This document shows positions 1-5,505 of a stretch of DNA of 5,505 nucleotides, one piece after another. Position numbers and translations under genes: made by a program. Source of the stretch: Bacteroidota bacterium (GTDB lineage: Bacteria; Bacteroidota; Bacteroidia; Chitinophagales; UBA8649); assembly GCA_003447535.1 (NCBI GenBank), contig DLYY01000211.1, forward strand, positions 1 to 5,505, read 5' to 3'. Under the pieces are notes generated by a model. That model searched no databases. It was not told where the DNA came from and was given only the letters and a program-made list of their open reading frames with translations. Position 1 is the stretch's first letter; each line of letters begins with the position of its first letter.

Positions 1-2
1 CT

Positions 3-734
3 ACCCGATACCTTATAATTGGCGCAAGCTCTGGCATAGGGGAAGAACTTGCTCGCCAATTAGCTGAAAAAGGGTATACCGTTGGCATGATAGCTCGTAG
101 AAAAGAACGTTTAGTTGCTTTAAAGCAGGAACTCAAATACAAGCCAGGAAAGGTATTCATCTACGCTGTAGACCTTTCCGATGAGGCAGAAAGTACACAA
201 GCATATACTAAACTACGCTCTGACATGGGCGGACTCGATGGTATTATTTTAAATGCTGGTGTAGGCAGAGATGACCTTAAAGCTCCTTGGGAATCTGACG
301 CTCAAACTATTGATATAAATATACGTGCTTTTGCACATGGTCTTCACTGGGCCTTTGCACACTTCCAAGAGCAAGGTCACGGCCATATCGTGGGTATGTC
401 ATCCATCGCATCTCATCTAGCCTCTGGACATGCTCCCGTGTATACAGCAAGTAAACACTTCGTATCAAATTATATGACTGGATTTCGGATGAAAGCGAAT
501 GCATTAGAAATAAAGCTCGATATAACCGATATACGACCTGGTTATGTGGTCTCGGAAATGACCCGAGACAATGCTCACACTTTTTGGATGGCTTCTACTC
601 AGAGGGCGGTTGAGATGATGATTAAAGGCATAGAAAAGAAGAAAAGGCGAATCTACATCACTAAACGATGGCGTCTTTTGGCGGAGCTTGCCGATTTGAT
701 TCCCTATCTCATTTGGAATCGGCTGTCTTTTTAG
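3..734 (+). CDS. SDR family NAD(P)-dependent oxidoreductase, 5' end cut off by the window
   Basis: Classical short-chain dehydrogenase/reductase; 243 residues are visible and the reading frame is already open at the left edge. The first ATG inside the window (87) is not the real start, because the Rossmann dinucleotide motif GASSGIG lies upstream of it (visible residues 7-13). Probably only a few N-terminal residues are missing. Other family marks are the ARR stretch after the second strand, which suggests NADP(H) preference, NAG (about 84-86), the structural Asn in DINIRA (106), catalytic Ser134 (GMSSIAS), Tyr147 and Lys151 in YTASK, and the RPG motif near 178-180. The C-terminus (ITKRWRLLAE followed by a hydrophobic segment and WNRL) resembles SDRs thought to associate with membranes. 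Substrate cannot be told from sequence. SDRs occur near photolyases in some light-responsive lipid loci, but this gene is convergent with the photolyase unit, so co-function is speculative. Its last 26 bp overlap the DUF2256 gene on the other strand. Confidence 0.93.
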   Translation, partial: TRYLIIGASSGIGEELARQLAEKGYTVGMIARRKERLVALKQELKYKPGKVFIYAVDLSDEAESTQAYTKLRSDMGGLDGIILNAGVGRDDLKAPWESDAQTIDINIRAFAHGLHWAFAHFQEQGHGHIVGMSSIASHLASGHAPVYTASKHFVSNYMTGFRMKANALEIKLDITDIRPGYVVSEMTRDNAHTFWMASTQRAVEMMIKGIEKKKRRIYITKRWRLLAELADLIPYLIWNRLSF

Positions 735-855
735 AACGTCGACAACGCTCACTACAATATCTAACCCGCGCCCAGTCTTTTTTCCACTTCTTTCGCCAGG
801 TGAACGGCCGTTCACAAACCGGACAAATTTTAGTTGGTAGCTCTGATTTCTTCAA
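709..855 (-). CDS. DUF2256 family small zinc-ribbon protein, TTG start
   Basis: A 48-residue protein read leftward from a TTG codon: (M)KKSELPTKICPVC, then RPFTWRKKW, then VRYCSERCRR. The CPVC and CSERC pairs (Cys11, Cys14, Cys34, Cys38) would bind one zinc. The FTWRKKW and W-x-x-VRYCSxRCR signatures are those of the DUF2256 family, whose members are about 40-60 residues and are often found beside cryptochrome/photolyase genes. The molecular role of the family is unknown. No ATG is available in frame near the N-terminus; the TTG at 853-855 places the typical KKSxLPTK lead-in directly at the start. It begins 11 nt after the stop of the preceding ORF, so translational coupling is plausible. Its 3' end lies inside the oppositely oriented SDR gene (709-734 shared). 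Family assignment is confident; the exact start is inferred. Confidence 0.9.
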   Translation of the reverse strand: MKKSELPTKICPVCERPFTWRKKWKKDWARVRYCSERCRRSKKTADSK

Positions 856-866
856 CCCGAGAAAAA

Positions 867-1133
867 TTAATCTTCGTGGTCTTGCTGCTTTTTACGTGCG
901 CTAATTTTCATTTTCGCAAGTTCACGCTTATTTAACGTTTTGATACGATTTTCATTTACATGCCTAGCTACCATATACACCTCGTCTAAATAGCTACGCC
1001 AGGTATCGGAAAACAAACTTCTCGTAATTTCTGGAATGTTTGATTTCACACTTTTGTAATCCAAGGGATGTTTTATTTTAGGTTTTTTCCCAGGGATCAG
1101 ATACAATTGATGCTCTCTTTCTGATTTCTTCAT
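867..1133 (-). CDS. Hypothetical basic protein between Cry-DASH and the DUF2256 gene
   Basis: An 88-residue ORF that I do not recognise. It is Lys/Arg-rich, has no cysteine, no signal peptide and no membrane segment. The middle (SLFSDTWRSYLDEVYMVARH) looks helical and the tail (KRELAKMKISARKKQQDHED) is highly charged. From the ATG at 1133 it overlaps the 3' end of Cry-DASH by 56 bp in another frame. An AAAAGAG run just upstream of that ATG is a possible weak ribosome site. A later GTG (the Val of YKSVKS) is an alternative start that would remove the overlap. It fills the otherwise empty space between two same-strand genes and ends 11 nt before the DUF2256 start, which argues that it is real. 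It does not resemble DUF2805/TIGR03643, another small protein I associate with photolyase neighbourhoods. Function unknown. Confidence 0.6.
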   Translation of the reverse strand: MKKSEREHQLYLIPGKKPKIKHPLDYKSVKSNIPEITRSLFSDTWRSYLDEVYMVARHVNENRIKTLNKRELAKMKISARKKQQDHED

Positions 1134-2604
1134 AACTCTTTTCTAAATCTATAATAGGTGCATCAAACATTGATTGATTGTGTATGTAAGGCTTATGACG
1201 CATCGATAAAGGCACCTTTTTTAATTCCCTACACCACAACATAACATATTCTCCCGAGGAATCGTAACGATTTGCCTGTAATTCAATGTTAAAAAATCTG
1301 TTCCTAGGATCATAGCCTAGTGTGGCATTATACATCCAATTTCCGTAATTAGATGCCGGATCGTAATCCAATAACATGGACTCAAAATATTCAGCTCCCC
1401 AACGCCAATCCATGTTCAGATTCTGCGTAAAAAAACTAGCCACATTTTGTCGTCCTCGATTACTCATGAAACCCGTTGTAGCCAATTCACTCATGTTGGC
1501 ATCTACAAACGAAAAACCCGTTCGACCCGAAATCCAAGCCTCAAAATAATCCTTATTGTTTTGATACTCTCGAATATTGGATTGTATTCCACCTTTGTCA
1601 AACCACTTTCGGCCGTATTTTAATGCAGCAAATCGGAAAAAGTCTCTCCACAACAACTCAAAAATAACCCAATAGGTTGAATCATTCTTGGTTCGTTGGT
1701 CTTCATAGCTATGTATTTCGCTGGCAATCATGCGCGCAGACAAATTCCCATTAGCCAACCAGGGCGAAAACTTGGTCGAATAATCCGTCCCTATCAACCC
1801 ATTTCTTGTTTTTTTATATGCCGCTACTAAATCTGTTTGCCACAAATAGTAGTCTAATCTTGCTAAGCCTGCCTCTTCTCCGCCTTTGAATAACTGCTCC
1901 CATTTAGTTTTTAGCGTATCGAGCTCGTCCGCAAGATCCGCTTCTAGATAAATAGGAGCAAGCCCCATAGTTTCTATTCCTTGTAATTGTTGGTCTGTAT
2001 TTTCACGTTCAGCAAAAACCGAAAGAGCAAAGGGATCTTCCCCCCAATCGTGTTTTTGAAACCCATTTGCTTTGTTAGGGGTAGGTACCGGTTCGGGTAT
2101 GGAGGCATATTTTTCTACTTTATTTCGAAAGGAACTAAACCCGTTCGGTACATTTTCCAATGTGAAAGGAAGATTTTCCGGATCCATTAGAGTTCCCGTC
2201 CAGAATCCTTCCCATTGAGCTGAGGAAAGTTCATAAGCTAATGCTGCTTCAATTTGTGTTTCCTCAAACGCATATTCGTACGAAAAAAAGAGCCTGGCAT
2301 GTGGTATTGACTTGAGCAATTTTGGAAAAAGTTCTTCCGGCTTGGCATTTAAGATGAGTAAATCTAAGCCGATACTTTCTAACTGTGTGCGTAGATTCTC
2401 TAGAGATTCACGTAAAAATCGTCTTCGATGGATTCCCATTCTAGCTAAGCCAAAAGAGGTAGCCTGAAATGTTCTTGGATCTAAGAGGTAGATAGGTTGA
2501 ACCAAACCTTGTTTGATTGCGGCATGTAAACATGGATTATCATGGATTCGGAGATCGTTTCTAAACCAAACAAAGATTGGGTTTTGTAGATGATTAGCAC
2601 TCAT
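1078..2604 (-). CDS. cry: Cryptochrome/photolyase, DASH type (Cry-DASH)
   Basis: A 508-residue flavoprotein of the DASH class, which repairs cyclobutane pyrimidine dimers (mainly in single-stranded DNA) using blue light and may also signal. The N-terminal antenna domain (about 8-140) opens with FVWFRNDLRIHDN; the LPF...FSSFRNKVE segment (145-164) fits the folate-antenna side of DASH proteins. The FAD domain (about 235-465) shows FKGGEEAGLARL (239-250), TRNGLIGTDYSTKFSPWLA (266-284), NDSTYWVIFELLWRDFFRF (307-325), FVDANMSEL, TGFMSNRGRQNVASFF and DYDPASNYGNW (413-423). By alignment from memory to E. coli photolyase, Arg385, Asp413 and Asn419 match R344, D372 and N378, and Trp423 and Trp400 match W382 and W359 of the electron-transfer chain. 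Length is normal. The ATG at 2604 has no Shine-Dalgarno sequence but directly precedes the conserved N-terminus. It appears to lead a unit with the 88-aa ORF and DUF2256. Confidence 0.96.
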   Translation of the reverse strand: MSANHLQNPIFVWFRNDLRIHDNPCLHAAIKQGLVQPIYLLDPRTFQATSFGLARMGIHRRRFLRESLENLRTQLESIGLDLLILNAKPEELFPKLLKSIPHARLFFSYEYAFEETQIEAALAYELSSAQWEGFWTGTLMDPENLPFTLENVPNGFSSFRNKVEKYASIPEPVPTPNKANGFQKHDWGEDPFALSVFAERENTDQQLQGIETMGLAPIYLEADLADELDTLKTKWEQLFKGGEEAGLARLDYYLWQTDLVAAYKKTRNGLIGTDYSTKFSPWLANGNLSARMIASEIHSYEDQRTKNDSTYWVIFELLWRDFFRFAALKYGRKWFDKGGIQSNIREYQNNKDYFEAWISGRTGFSFVDANMSELATTGFMSNRGRQNVASFFTQNLNMDWRWGAEYFESMLLDYDPASNYGNWMYNATLGYDPRNRFFNIELQANRYDSSGEYVMLWCRELKKVPLSMRHKPYIHNQSMFDAPIIDLEKSYEEIRKRASIVSDPWEKT

Positions 2605-2748
2605 AGATGGCTTGGATTAGGTGGTCTGTGTTATGACGAGAAAATCAAGGCACTTTACTCACCATATTGCTCATTATAATTTCTTTACATAACAAAACGA
2701 GAAGCACGCACAGGTTGTTCCCGAAGTTCTTATCTTTCAAAAAAAATT
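2605..2748. promoter_or_regulatory. Divergent intergenic region with candidate shared -10 element
   Basis: These 144 bases separate the divergent Cry-DASH (-) and isocitrate dehydrogenase (+) genes and must hold both promoters. The only clear candidate is the self-complementary ATTATAAT at 2673-2680, which gives TATAAT on either strand (2675-2680 on +, 2678-2673 on -). No good -35 box sits at the right distance for either direction; CTTTAC at 2653-2658 is the best weak match for +. A TATCTTTC at 2731-2738 resembles the Bacteroidota TAnnTTTG element but would give an almost leaderless transcript. I saw no clear operator dyad for a light-responsive repressor. Confidence 0.3.
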
Positions 2749-3756
2749 ATGCAAAAAGTCGTACGAATAGCCGGAGACGGTATCGGAATTGAAATAACAG
2801 AAGCGGTCAGCACTATTTTAGAACAAGCAGGTGCTCAAATAGAATGGATGGATGCCCGTGCAGGACTCGGAGCCTATGAAGAATTAGGAAGTCCACTTCC
2901 CGATGAAACAGTTGCTGCTATACGAGAGTACAAAGTACTGTTGAAAGGTCCGCTTACGACTCCAGTAGGTACCGGTTTTCGCTCTGTAAATGTAGCTCTT
3001 CGGCAGCATTTCGATTTATATGCCAACATTCGTCCCGCACGGACCCTTCCTAGCATTGACAGTCCCTTTAAACAGGTTGATATGGTTATCTTCCGGGAAA
3101 ATACTCAAGGCCTTTATATTGGTAAAGAGCACTGGGTAGATGAGGACAAAAAAAACCATGCCGAAAGTATTGCAGTTGTTACGGAGCAGGCTAGTGAGCG
3201 TATCATTCGGGCTGCTTTTGAGTACGCCCTCACCCACGATCGCCAAAAAGTAAGTTTGGTACACAAAGCAAACATTCTAAAGTTCACTACCGGGCTATTT
3301 TTGGAGGTTGGCAAACGTGTAGCCAAAGAGTATGGTAGTATTGAATTTGAAGACTTAATCGTAGATAATATGGCCATGCAAATGGTGATTAAACCGGAAC
3401 GCTTCGATGTAGTGGTAACCACTAACTTGTTCGGTGATATTCTTTCTGATTTGGCTTCGGGTTTGGTGGGTGGATTGGGTGTAACCGGCGCGGCAAATAT
3501 GGGAGATGAACAAGCGATGTTCGAAGCTGTTCATGGCTCTGCTCCAGATATAGCGGGTCAAGGAAAAGCCAATCCAATGGCTTTATTATTCTCCTCTTTA
3601 ATGCTTTTAGAGCATATAGGGCAAAACAAGGTCGCTAACAATATTAGCAAAGCTATCTATAAGACGCTGGTAGAAAAGAAAGTTTATTGTACCCTAGACA
3701 TTGGTGGAAAGGGGACTACACAAACCTTTACCCAAGCAGTCATTGATAACCTTTAG
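2749..3756 (+). CDS. icd: NAD-dependent isocitrate dehydrogenase (IDH3-like)
   Basis: A 335-residue beta-decarboxylating dehydrogenase, converting isocitrate to 2-oxoglutarate with reduction of NAD in the TCA cycle. The N-terminal GDGIGIEI (9-16) is the family signature. Substrate residues are Ser79, Asn81 and Arg85 in RSVNVALRQ, with Arg95 in ANIRP and Arg116 in RENT. The S-x-N-x-x-x-R pattern favours isocitrate over isopropylmalate. Tyr123 (GLYIGKEH) and Lys173 (HKANILK) are catalytic; Asp206, Asp230 and Asp234 (VDNM, GDILSD) bind the divalent metal. HGSAPDIAG (262-270), with Asp267-Ile268 where NADP enzymes have Lys-Tyr, indicates NAD. The usual ENTEG is ENTQG here (Gln120), a mild change. 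Start: the ATG at 2749 is preceded by an A-run and no Shine-Dalgarno, and gives the normal N-terminus. Its TAG stop interlocks with the TAA of the convergent membrane-protein gene. Homoisocitrate or isopropylmalate dehydrogenase is less likely. Confidence 0.93.
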   Translation: MQKVVRIAGDGIGIEITEAVSTILEQAGAQIEWMDARAGLGAYEELGSPLPDETVAAIREYKVLLKGPLTTPVGTGFRSVNVALRQHFDLYANIRPARTLPSIDSPFKQVDMVIFRENTQGLYIGKEHWVDEDKKNHAESIAVVTEQASERIIRAAFEYALTHDRQKVSLVHKANILKFTTGLFLEVGKRVAKEYGSIEFEDLIVDNMAMQMVIKPERFDVVVTTNLFGDILSDLASGLVGGLGVTGAANMGDEQAMFEAVHGSAPDIAGQGKANPMALLFSSLMLLEHIGQNKVANNISKAIYKTLVEKKVYCTLDIGGKGTTQTFTQAVIDNL

Positions 3757-4076
3757 AGCAGCGCGTTAAGCCCTGTATTTATTAGTGATATTAACAGGCT
3801 AAATATCGCAGCCCAAGTAAAACTTCGAATTCGAAGCCCATCTACCAGTTTATCAATAAGCATGATCAAGGCTGCGTTAATGACAAGCATAAATAAGCCT
3901 AGAGTCAGTACGATGAAGGGGATGCTTAGTACGACTAAAATGGGTTTTAGCAGTACATTAACGAGTGATAGACCTAAAGCAACGCCCAAGGCAGTCCAAT
4001 AACTACGGATTTCAACTCCATCTAAGAGACGAGCGGATATAAATACTGCTAGGCTAAGAACTAGAAAGTTTACCAT
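3753..4076 (-). CDS. Phage-holin-4-like (YvlD-type) small integral membrane protein
   Basis: A 107-residue, very hydrophobic protein with four predicted membrane helices at about 3-18, 26-43, 46-74 (containing a bend or two short helices) and 87-105. The signature of the 'phage holin family, superfamily IV' group (Pfam PF04020) is visible: Asn40, Lys44-Pro45, Pro53, Thr58-x-Gly60 and Asn67 in LVNVLLKPILVVL, IPFIVLTLGLF and VINAAL. Despite the name, most members are ordinary chromosomal inner-membrane proteins, and Bacillus YvlD is linked to envelope stress. No lysis genes or other phage genes lie nearby. Function here is unknown. Unlike the other genes in the window it has a clear Shine-Dalgarno sequence. 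Its stop overlaps that of the dehydrogenase gene. Confidence 0.9.
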   Translation of the reverse strand: MVNFLVLSLAVFISARLLDGVEIRSYWTALGVALGLSLVNVLLKPILVVLSIPFIVLTLGLFMLVINAALIMLIDKLVDGLRIRSFTWAAIFSLLISLINTGLNALL

Positions 4077-4082
4077 GATATT

Positions 4083-4089
4083 TCCTCTT
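4083..4089 (-). promoter_or_regulatory. Shine-Dalgarno site of the membrane-protein gene
   Basis: Reading leftward, AAGAGGA lies 6 nt ahead of the ATG at 4076. It is the only strong anti-16S match in front of a start codon in this window and it fixes the start of the four-helix membrane protein. Confidence 0.6.
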
Positions 4090-4193
4090 TGTTTTTCTAG
4101 AGTATACGAAGGAGTGCAGCTTATGTTGGAGTGTTATCGGACTGAATTGCAAAAATTTGAAATAGCTAAGAATTAATGTTTTTTCGCTAAATT

Positions 4194-4709
4194 ATGTATG
4201 ATAGGAGACGTTCTGAGTGTCATGTAGAAATAGATCTTAATAAATTAGTACCATCGTTGAATTATATACTTAAAGCATTCGAAGAACTTACTGCTTTAGA
4301 AAGCATGCGTATATACCGGCTTCGCCAACAGGTATTCATGCTAGAGCAAGAATGTTTATACCCAGATATTGACGGCCTAGACCCTTCCTGTTTTCACCTG
4401 TTAGGTATGCAGGAAGAACAACTTATTTCGTACTTAAGAATAGTTCCCCCTGGACATCATTTTAAGGAACCAGCACTCGGAAGAATTATAGTAACTCCAG
4501 AATATCGAGGTGGGAATCCTGGCTTTGAACTCATTCGAAAGGGTATACAACTATGCCGTAAAACCTATCCAAATGAGGCTATATCCATCGAAGCTCAGTT
4601 CCCATTACAGACTTATTATGAGCAATTTGGCTTCGTTTCTTTAGGTTCAGTGTACCAGGTAGATAACATTCCCCACATTCATATGAAACTTAAGGCATTC
4701 TTAAGCTAA
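4194..4709 (+). CDS. elaA: GNAT family N-acetyltransferase, ElaA type
   Basis: ElaA-family acyl-CoA acyltransferase; the native acceptor of this family is not established. Family marks, numbered from the ATG at 4194 (171 residues), are LRQQVFMLEQECLYPDIDG (43-61), YLRIVPPG (80-87), LGRIIVTPEYRG (95-106), the C-terminal AQFPLQTYYEQFGF (134-147) and IPHIHMKL (159-166). The acetyl-CoA loop, normally RGxGxG, reads RGGNPG (105-110), so one glycine is Asn. The usual EDGIPH is VDNIPH. Start is uncertain: E. coli ElaA is about 153 residues and begins just before the counterpart of AFEEL. A TTG at 4257 would give (M)NYILKAFEEL and a 150-residue protein, whereas the ATG adds 21 residues that match nothing I know. 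Neither start has a Shine-Dalgarno sequence. The ATG is kept as the conventional choice. It appears to be a single gene, divergent from the membrane-protein gene. Confidence 0.9.
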   Translation: MYDRRRSECHVEIDLNKLVPSLNYILKAFEELTALESMRIYRLRQQVFMLEQECLYPDIDGLDPSCFHLLGMQEEQLISYLRIVPPGHHFKEPALGRIIVTPEYRGGNPGFELIRKGIQLCRKTYPNEAISIEAQFPLQTYYEQFGFVSLGSVYQVDNIPHIHMKLKAFLS

Positions 4710-4712
4710 TGA

Positions 4713-4747
4713 CTTCTCTATAGCCTAGATGTTAAACTATAGAAGAG
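4713..4747 (+). terminator. Possible weak hairpin after the acetyltransferase gene
   Basis: CTTCTCTATAG (4713-4723) can pair with CTATAGAAGAG (4737-4747): seven consecutive pairs next to a 13-nt loop, then one mismatch and three more pairs including a wobble. It starts three bases after the acetyltransferase stop. It is AT-rich and no U-run follows, so factor-independent termination is doubtful. Confidence 0.25.
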
Positions 4748-4764
4748 CATTAAGATTATTATGA

Positions 4765-4796
4765 TTGGTTAATCTCTCACAAATGATTATTTTTTG
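4765..4796 (+). promoter_or_regulatory. Candidate promoter for the cupin lipoprotein gene
   Basis: TTGGTT (4765-4770) and TATTTT (4788-4793) are exactly 17 nt apart. Read the Bacteroidota way, TTG is followed after 20 nt by TATTTTTTG, one T longer than the TAnnTTTG consensus. Transcription would start about 15-20 nt before the ATG at 4822. The region is AT-rich, so chance matches are common. Confidence 0.35.
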
Positions 4797-4821
4797 GAAC
4801 ATCTTAAATAATTTCATATAA

Positions 4822-5268
4822 ATGAATTTCAGGTCAATCAGCTTATTTATTTTAATTCTTACCCTTTATGCTTGTCAACAACCGAGTGACGAGATAATAC
4901 GTGAATATCCCACATCACTTTTGAACTCTACTTCTTTCTTAGATTCGGTTAGTACAGCCATTGATGGAAATAAACTTAGTGCACCATTTGATGAGAATAC
5001 TGTAATTAACGGGTGGACAATTTTTATAGCCCCAGGTGACACCCAAGCATTTCACGATCACAATACAAACATGTTTTATTTTGTATTTGAAGGTAGTTTA
5101 GTGGAAGAGACTATAGACGGTGAAAAAAGAATATTCAATGTAGGTGATGGGGCAATTTCAGCAACAAACGAATGCCATATGAACTATAGCATAGATTCTG
5201 ATACGGCAAAAGTGTTACTAGTAATGATTGGTATTGATAATATCAATCCTACAAAACCCTGTCAGTAA
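4822..5268 (+). CDS. Exported lipoprotein with a cupin domain, atypical metal site
   Basis: A 148-residue protein. The N-terminus is a lipoprotein signal: a short basic start, a hydrophobic core (SLFILILTL) and the lipobox LYAC with Cys18 as the lipid-bearing residue, so the mature protein is anchored in the envelope facing the periplasm or outside. Residues 65-137 form a single cupin beta-barrel. Motif 1 spacing is exact (Gly72-x5-His78-x-His80-x3-[84]-x6-Gly91), but residue 84 is Met where the family has Glu. Motif 2 (Gly108 to His119) keeps the His, while its Pro and Gly are Ala114 and Asn116. This leaves a possible three-histidine metal centre. Cys118 and Cys147 could form a disulfide in the envelope. 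The ATG at 4822 has no Shine-Dalgarno but begins a complete signal peptide. Substrate and activity are unknown; a ligand-binding rather than enzymatic role is possible. It appears to be a single gene. Confidence 0.87.
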   Translation: MNFRSISLFILILTLYACQQPSDEIIREYPTSLLNSTSFLDSVSTAIDGNKLSAPFDENTVINGWTIFIAPGDTQAFHDHNTNMFYFVFEGSLVEETIDGEKRIFNVGDGAISATNECHMNYSIDSDTAKVLLVMIGIDNINPTKPCQ

Positions 5269-5283
5269 TAGGATTTTTACTGA
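5262..5283 (+). terminator. Hairpin overlapping the lipoprotein stop codon
   Basis: TCAGTAA (5262-5268, including the stop codon) and TTACTGA (5277-5283) are perfect 7-bp inverted arms around an 8-nt loop, followed by TTTG. The stem is short and has only two G-C pairs, so it is a candidate end of the lipoprotein transcript and not a strong intrinsic terminator. Confidence 0.35.
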
Positions 5284-5404
5284 TTTGTATGTCCTTCTGC
5301 AATATGTATTTGCTTGTTTCTTATTGATTCTTACTACACGTTAATGAAATTTATTACTTTATCTTTTTTGTTTATACTACTAAAATATTTATAAGAGAAA
5401 TAAA

Positions 5405-5503
5405 CTACATGTCATAAAGTTTTTCTTCAATATCTCTCAGTGAATCACCAACCATACTAGTTTCATACGAAACATCTTGAACGGATAAATCAATAGATTT
5501 TAG
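5405..5503 (-). CDS. C-terminal end of an unidentified leftward gene, cut by the window
   Basis: Read leftward from the right edge, one frame is open for 32 codons and ends in TAG at 5407-5405. The other two leftward frames meet stops within the first five codons. The visible tail is acidic and helical in character (DSLRDIEEKLYDM at the end). Too little is present to name a family. It would be convergent with the cupin lipoprotein gene, leaving 136 bp of AT-rich DNA between them with no other gene. It could be a chance open frame, but its composition is protein-like. Confidence 0.5.
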   Translation of the reverse strand, partial: LKSIDLSVQDVSYETSMVGDSLRDIEEKLYDM

Positions 5504-5505
5504 AC

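Noticed and set aside
504..815. 103-residue - strand open frame
   Set aside because: Shadow of the SDR gene and of DUF2256 in another frame; composition is not protein-like for any known family.
668..904. 78-residue + strand open frame after the SDR gene
   Set aside because: It is antisense to the DUF2256 gene and overlaps the SDR end; its translation has no family features, whereas the opposite strand encodes a recognisable zinc ribbon.
3..2604. SDR, Cry-DASH and neighbours as a furan-fatty-acid/light-responsive lipid cluster
   Set aside because: An SDR beside a photolyase recalls that type of locus, but the SDR is convergent and none of the diagnostic genes (amine-oxidase-like protein, DUF1365, CFA-synthase-like methyltransferase, CarH/LitR regulator) is in the window.
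2081..2977. 13-bp word GTAGGTACCGGTT occurring at about 2081 and 2965
   Set aside because: Both copies lie inside unrelated coding regions and a single shared 13-mer is near chance level for a window of this size.
3753..4076. Holin-like gene as a sign of a prophage or lysis module
   Set aside because: This family is mostly chromosomal YvlD-type membrane proteins, and no endolysin, spanin or other phage genes are nearby.
5344..5394. 16-codon hydrophobic + strand mini-ORF (MKFITLSFLFILLKYL)
   Set aside because: It is very short, in AT-rich DNA where such hydrophobic reading is expected by chance, with no ribosome site or neighbour that would support a leader or toxin peptide.

Overview
The window looks like chromosomal DNA from a member of the Bacteroidota or a close relative. 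It is moderately AT-rich and most start codons have A/T-rich leaders with no Shine-Dalgarno sequence. The protein types fit that group (Cry-DASH photolyase with a DUF2256 protein, IDH3-like NAD isocitrate dehydrogenase, ElaA-type GNAT, small cupin lipoprotein). This placement is inference from style and content; no rRNA or other marker gene is present.

Layout from left to right. (1) The 3' part of a classical short-chain dehydrogenase (SDR, +) enters from the left edge. (2) It converges on a leftward group read in the order Cry-DASH (2604 to 1078), an unrecognised basic 88-residue protein (1133 to 867), and a 48-residue zinc-ribbon protein of the DUF2256 family (855 to 709). The DUF2256 gene starts with TTG, so an ATG-only search misses it, and it overlaps the SDR 3' end tail to tail by 26 bp. 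(3) A 144-bp divergent intergenic region separates Cry-DASH from an NAD-dependent isocitrate dehydrogenase gene (+, 2749-3756). (4) The dehydrogenase gene ends in interlocked stop codons with a small four-helix membrane protein of the phage-holin-4-like/YvlD type (-, 3753-4076). (5) Two rightward single genes follow: an ElaA-family acetyltransferase (4194-4709) and an exported cupin lipoprotein (4822-5268). (6) The last ~100 bases hold the C-terminal end of a leftward gene that continues past the right edge.

Functionally this is mostly housekeeping and light-response/DNA-repair content. The Cry-DASH, 88-aa ORF and DUF2256 genes are packed tightly enough to be one transcription unit. The remaining genes look independent. 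There is no IS element, CRISPR array, tRNA, rRNA or phage module. The protein named 'phage holin family' is a domain name only and not evidence of a prophage. No stretch longer than about 150 bases is free of genes.

I see no clear new multi-gene system. The best leads are the hidden DUF2256 gene, the unassigned ORF between it and Cry-DASH, and the cupin lipoprotein, whose metal site keeps three histidines but has methionine where the family has glutamate.
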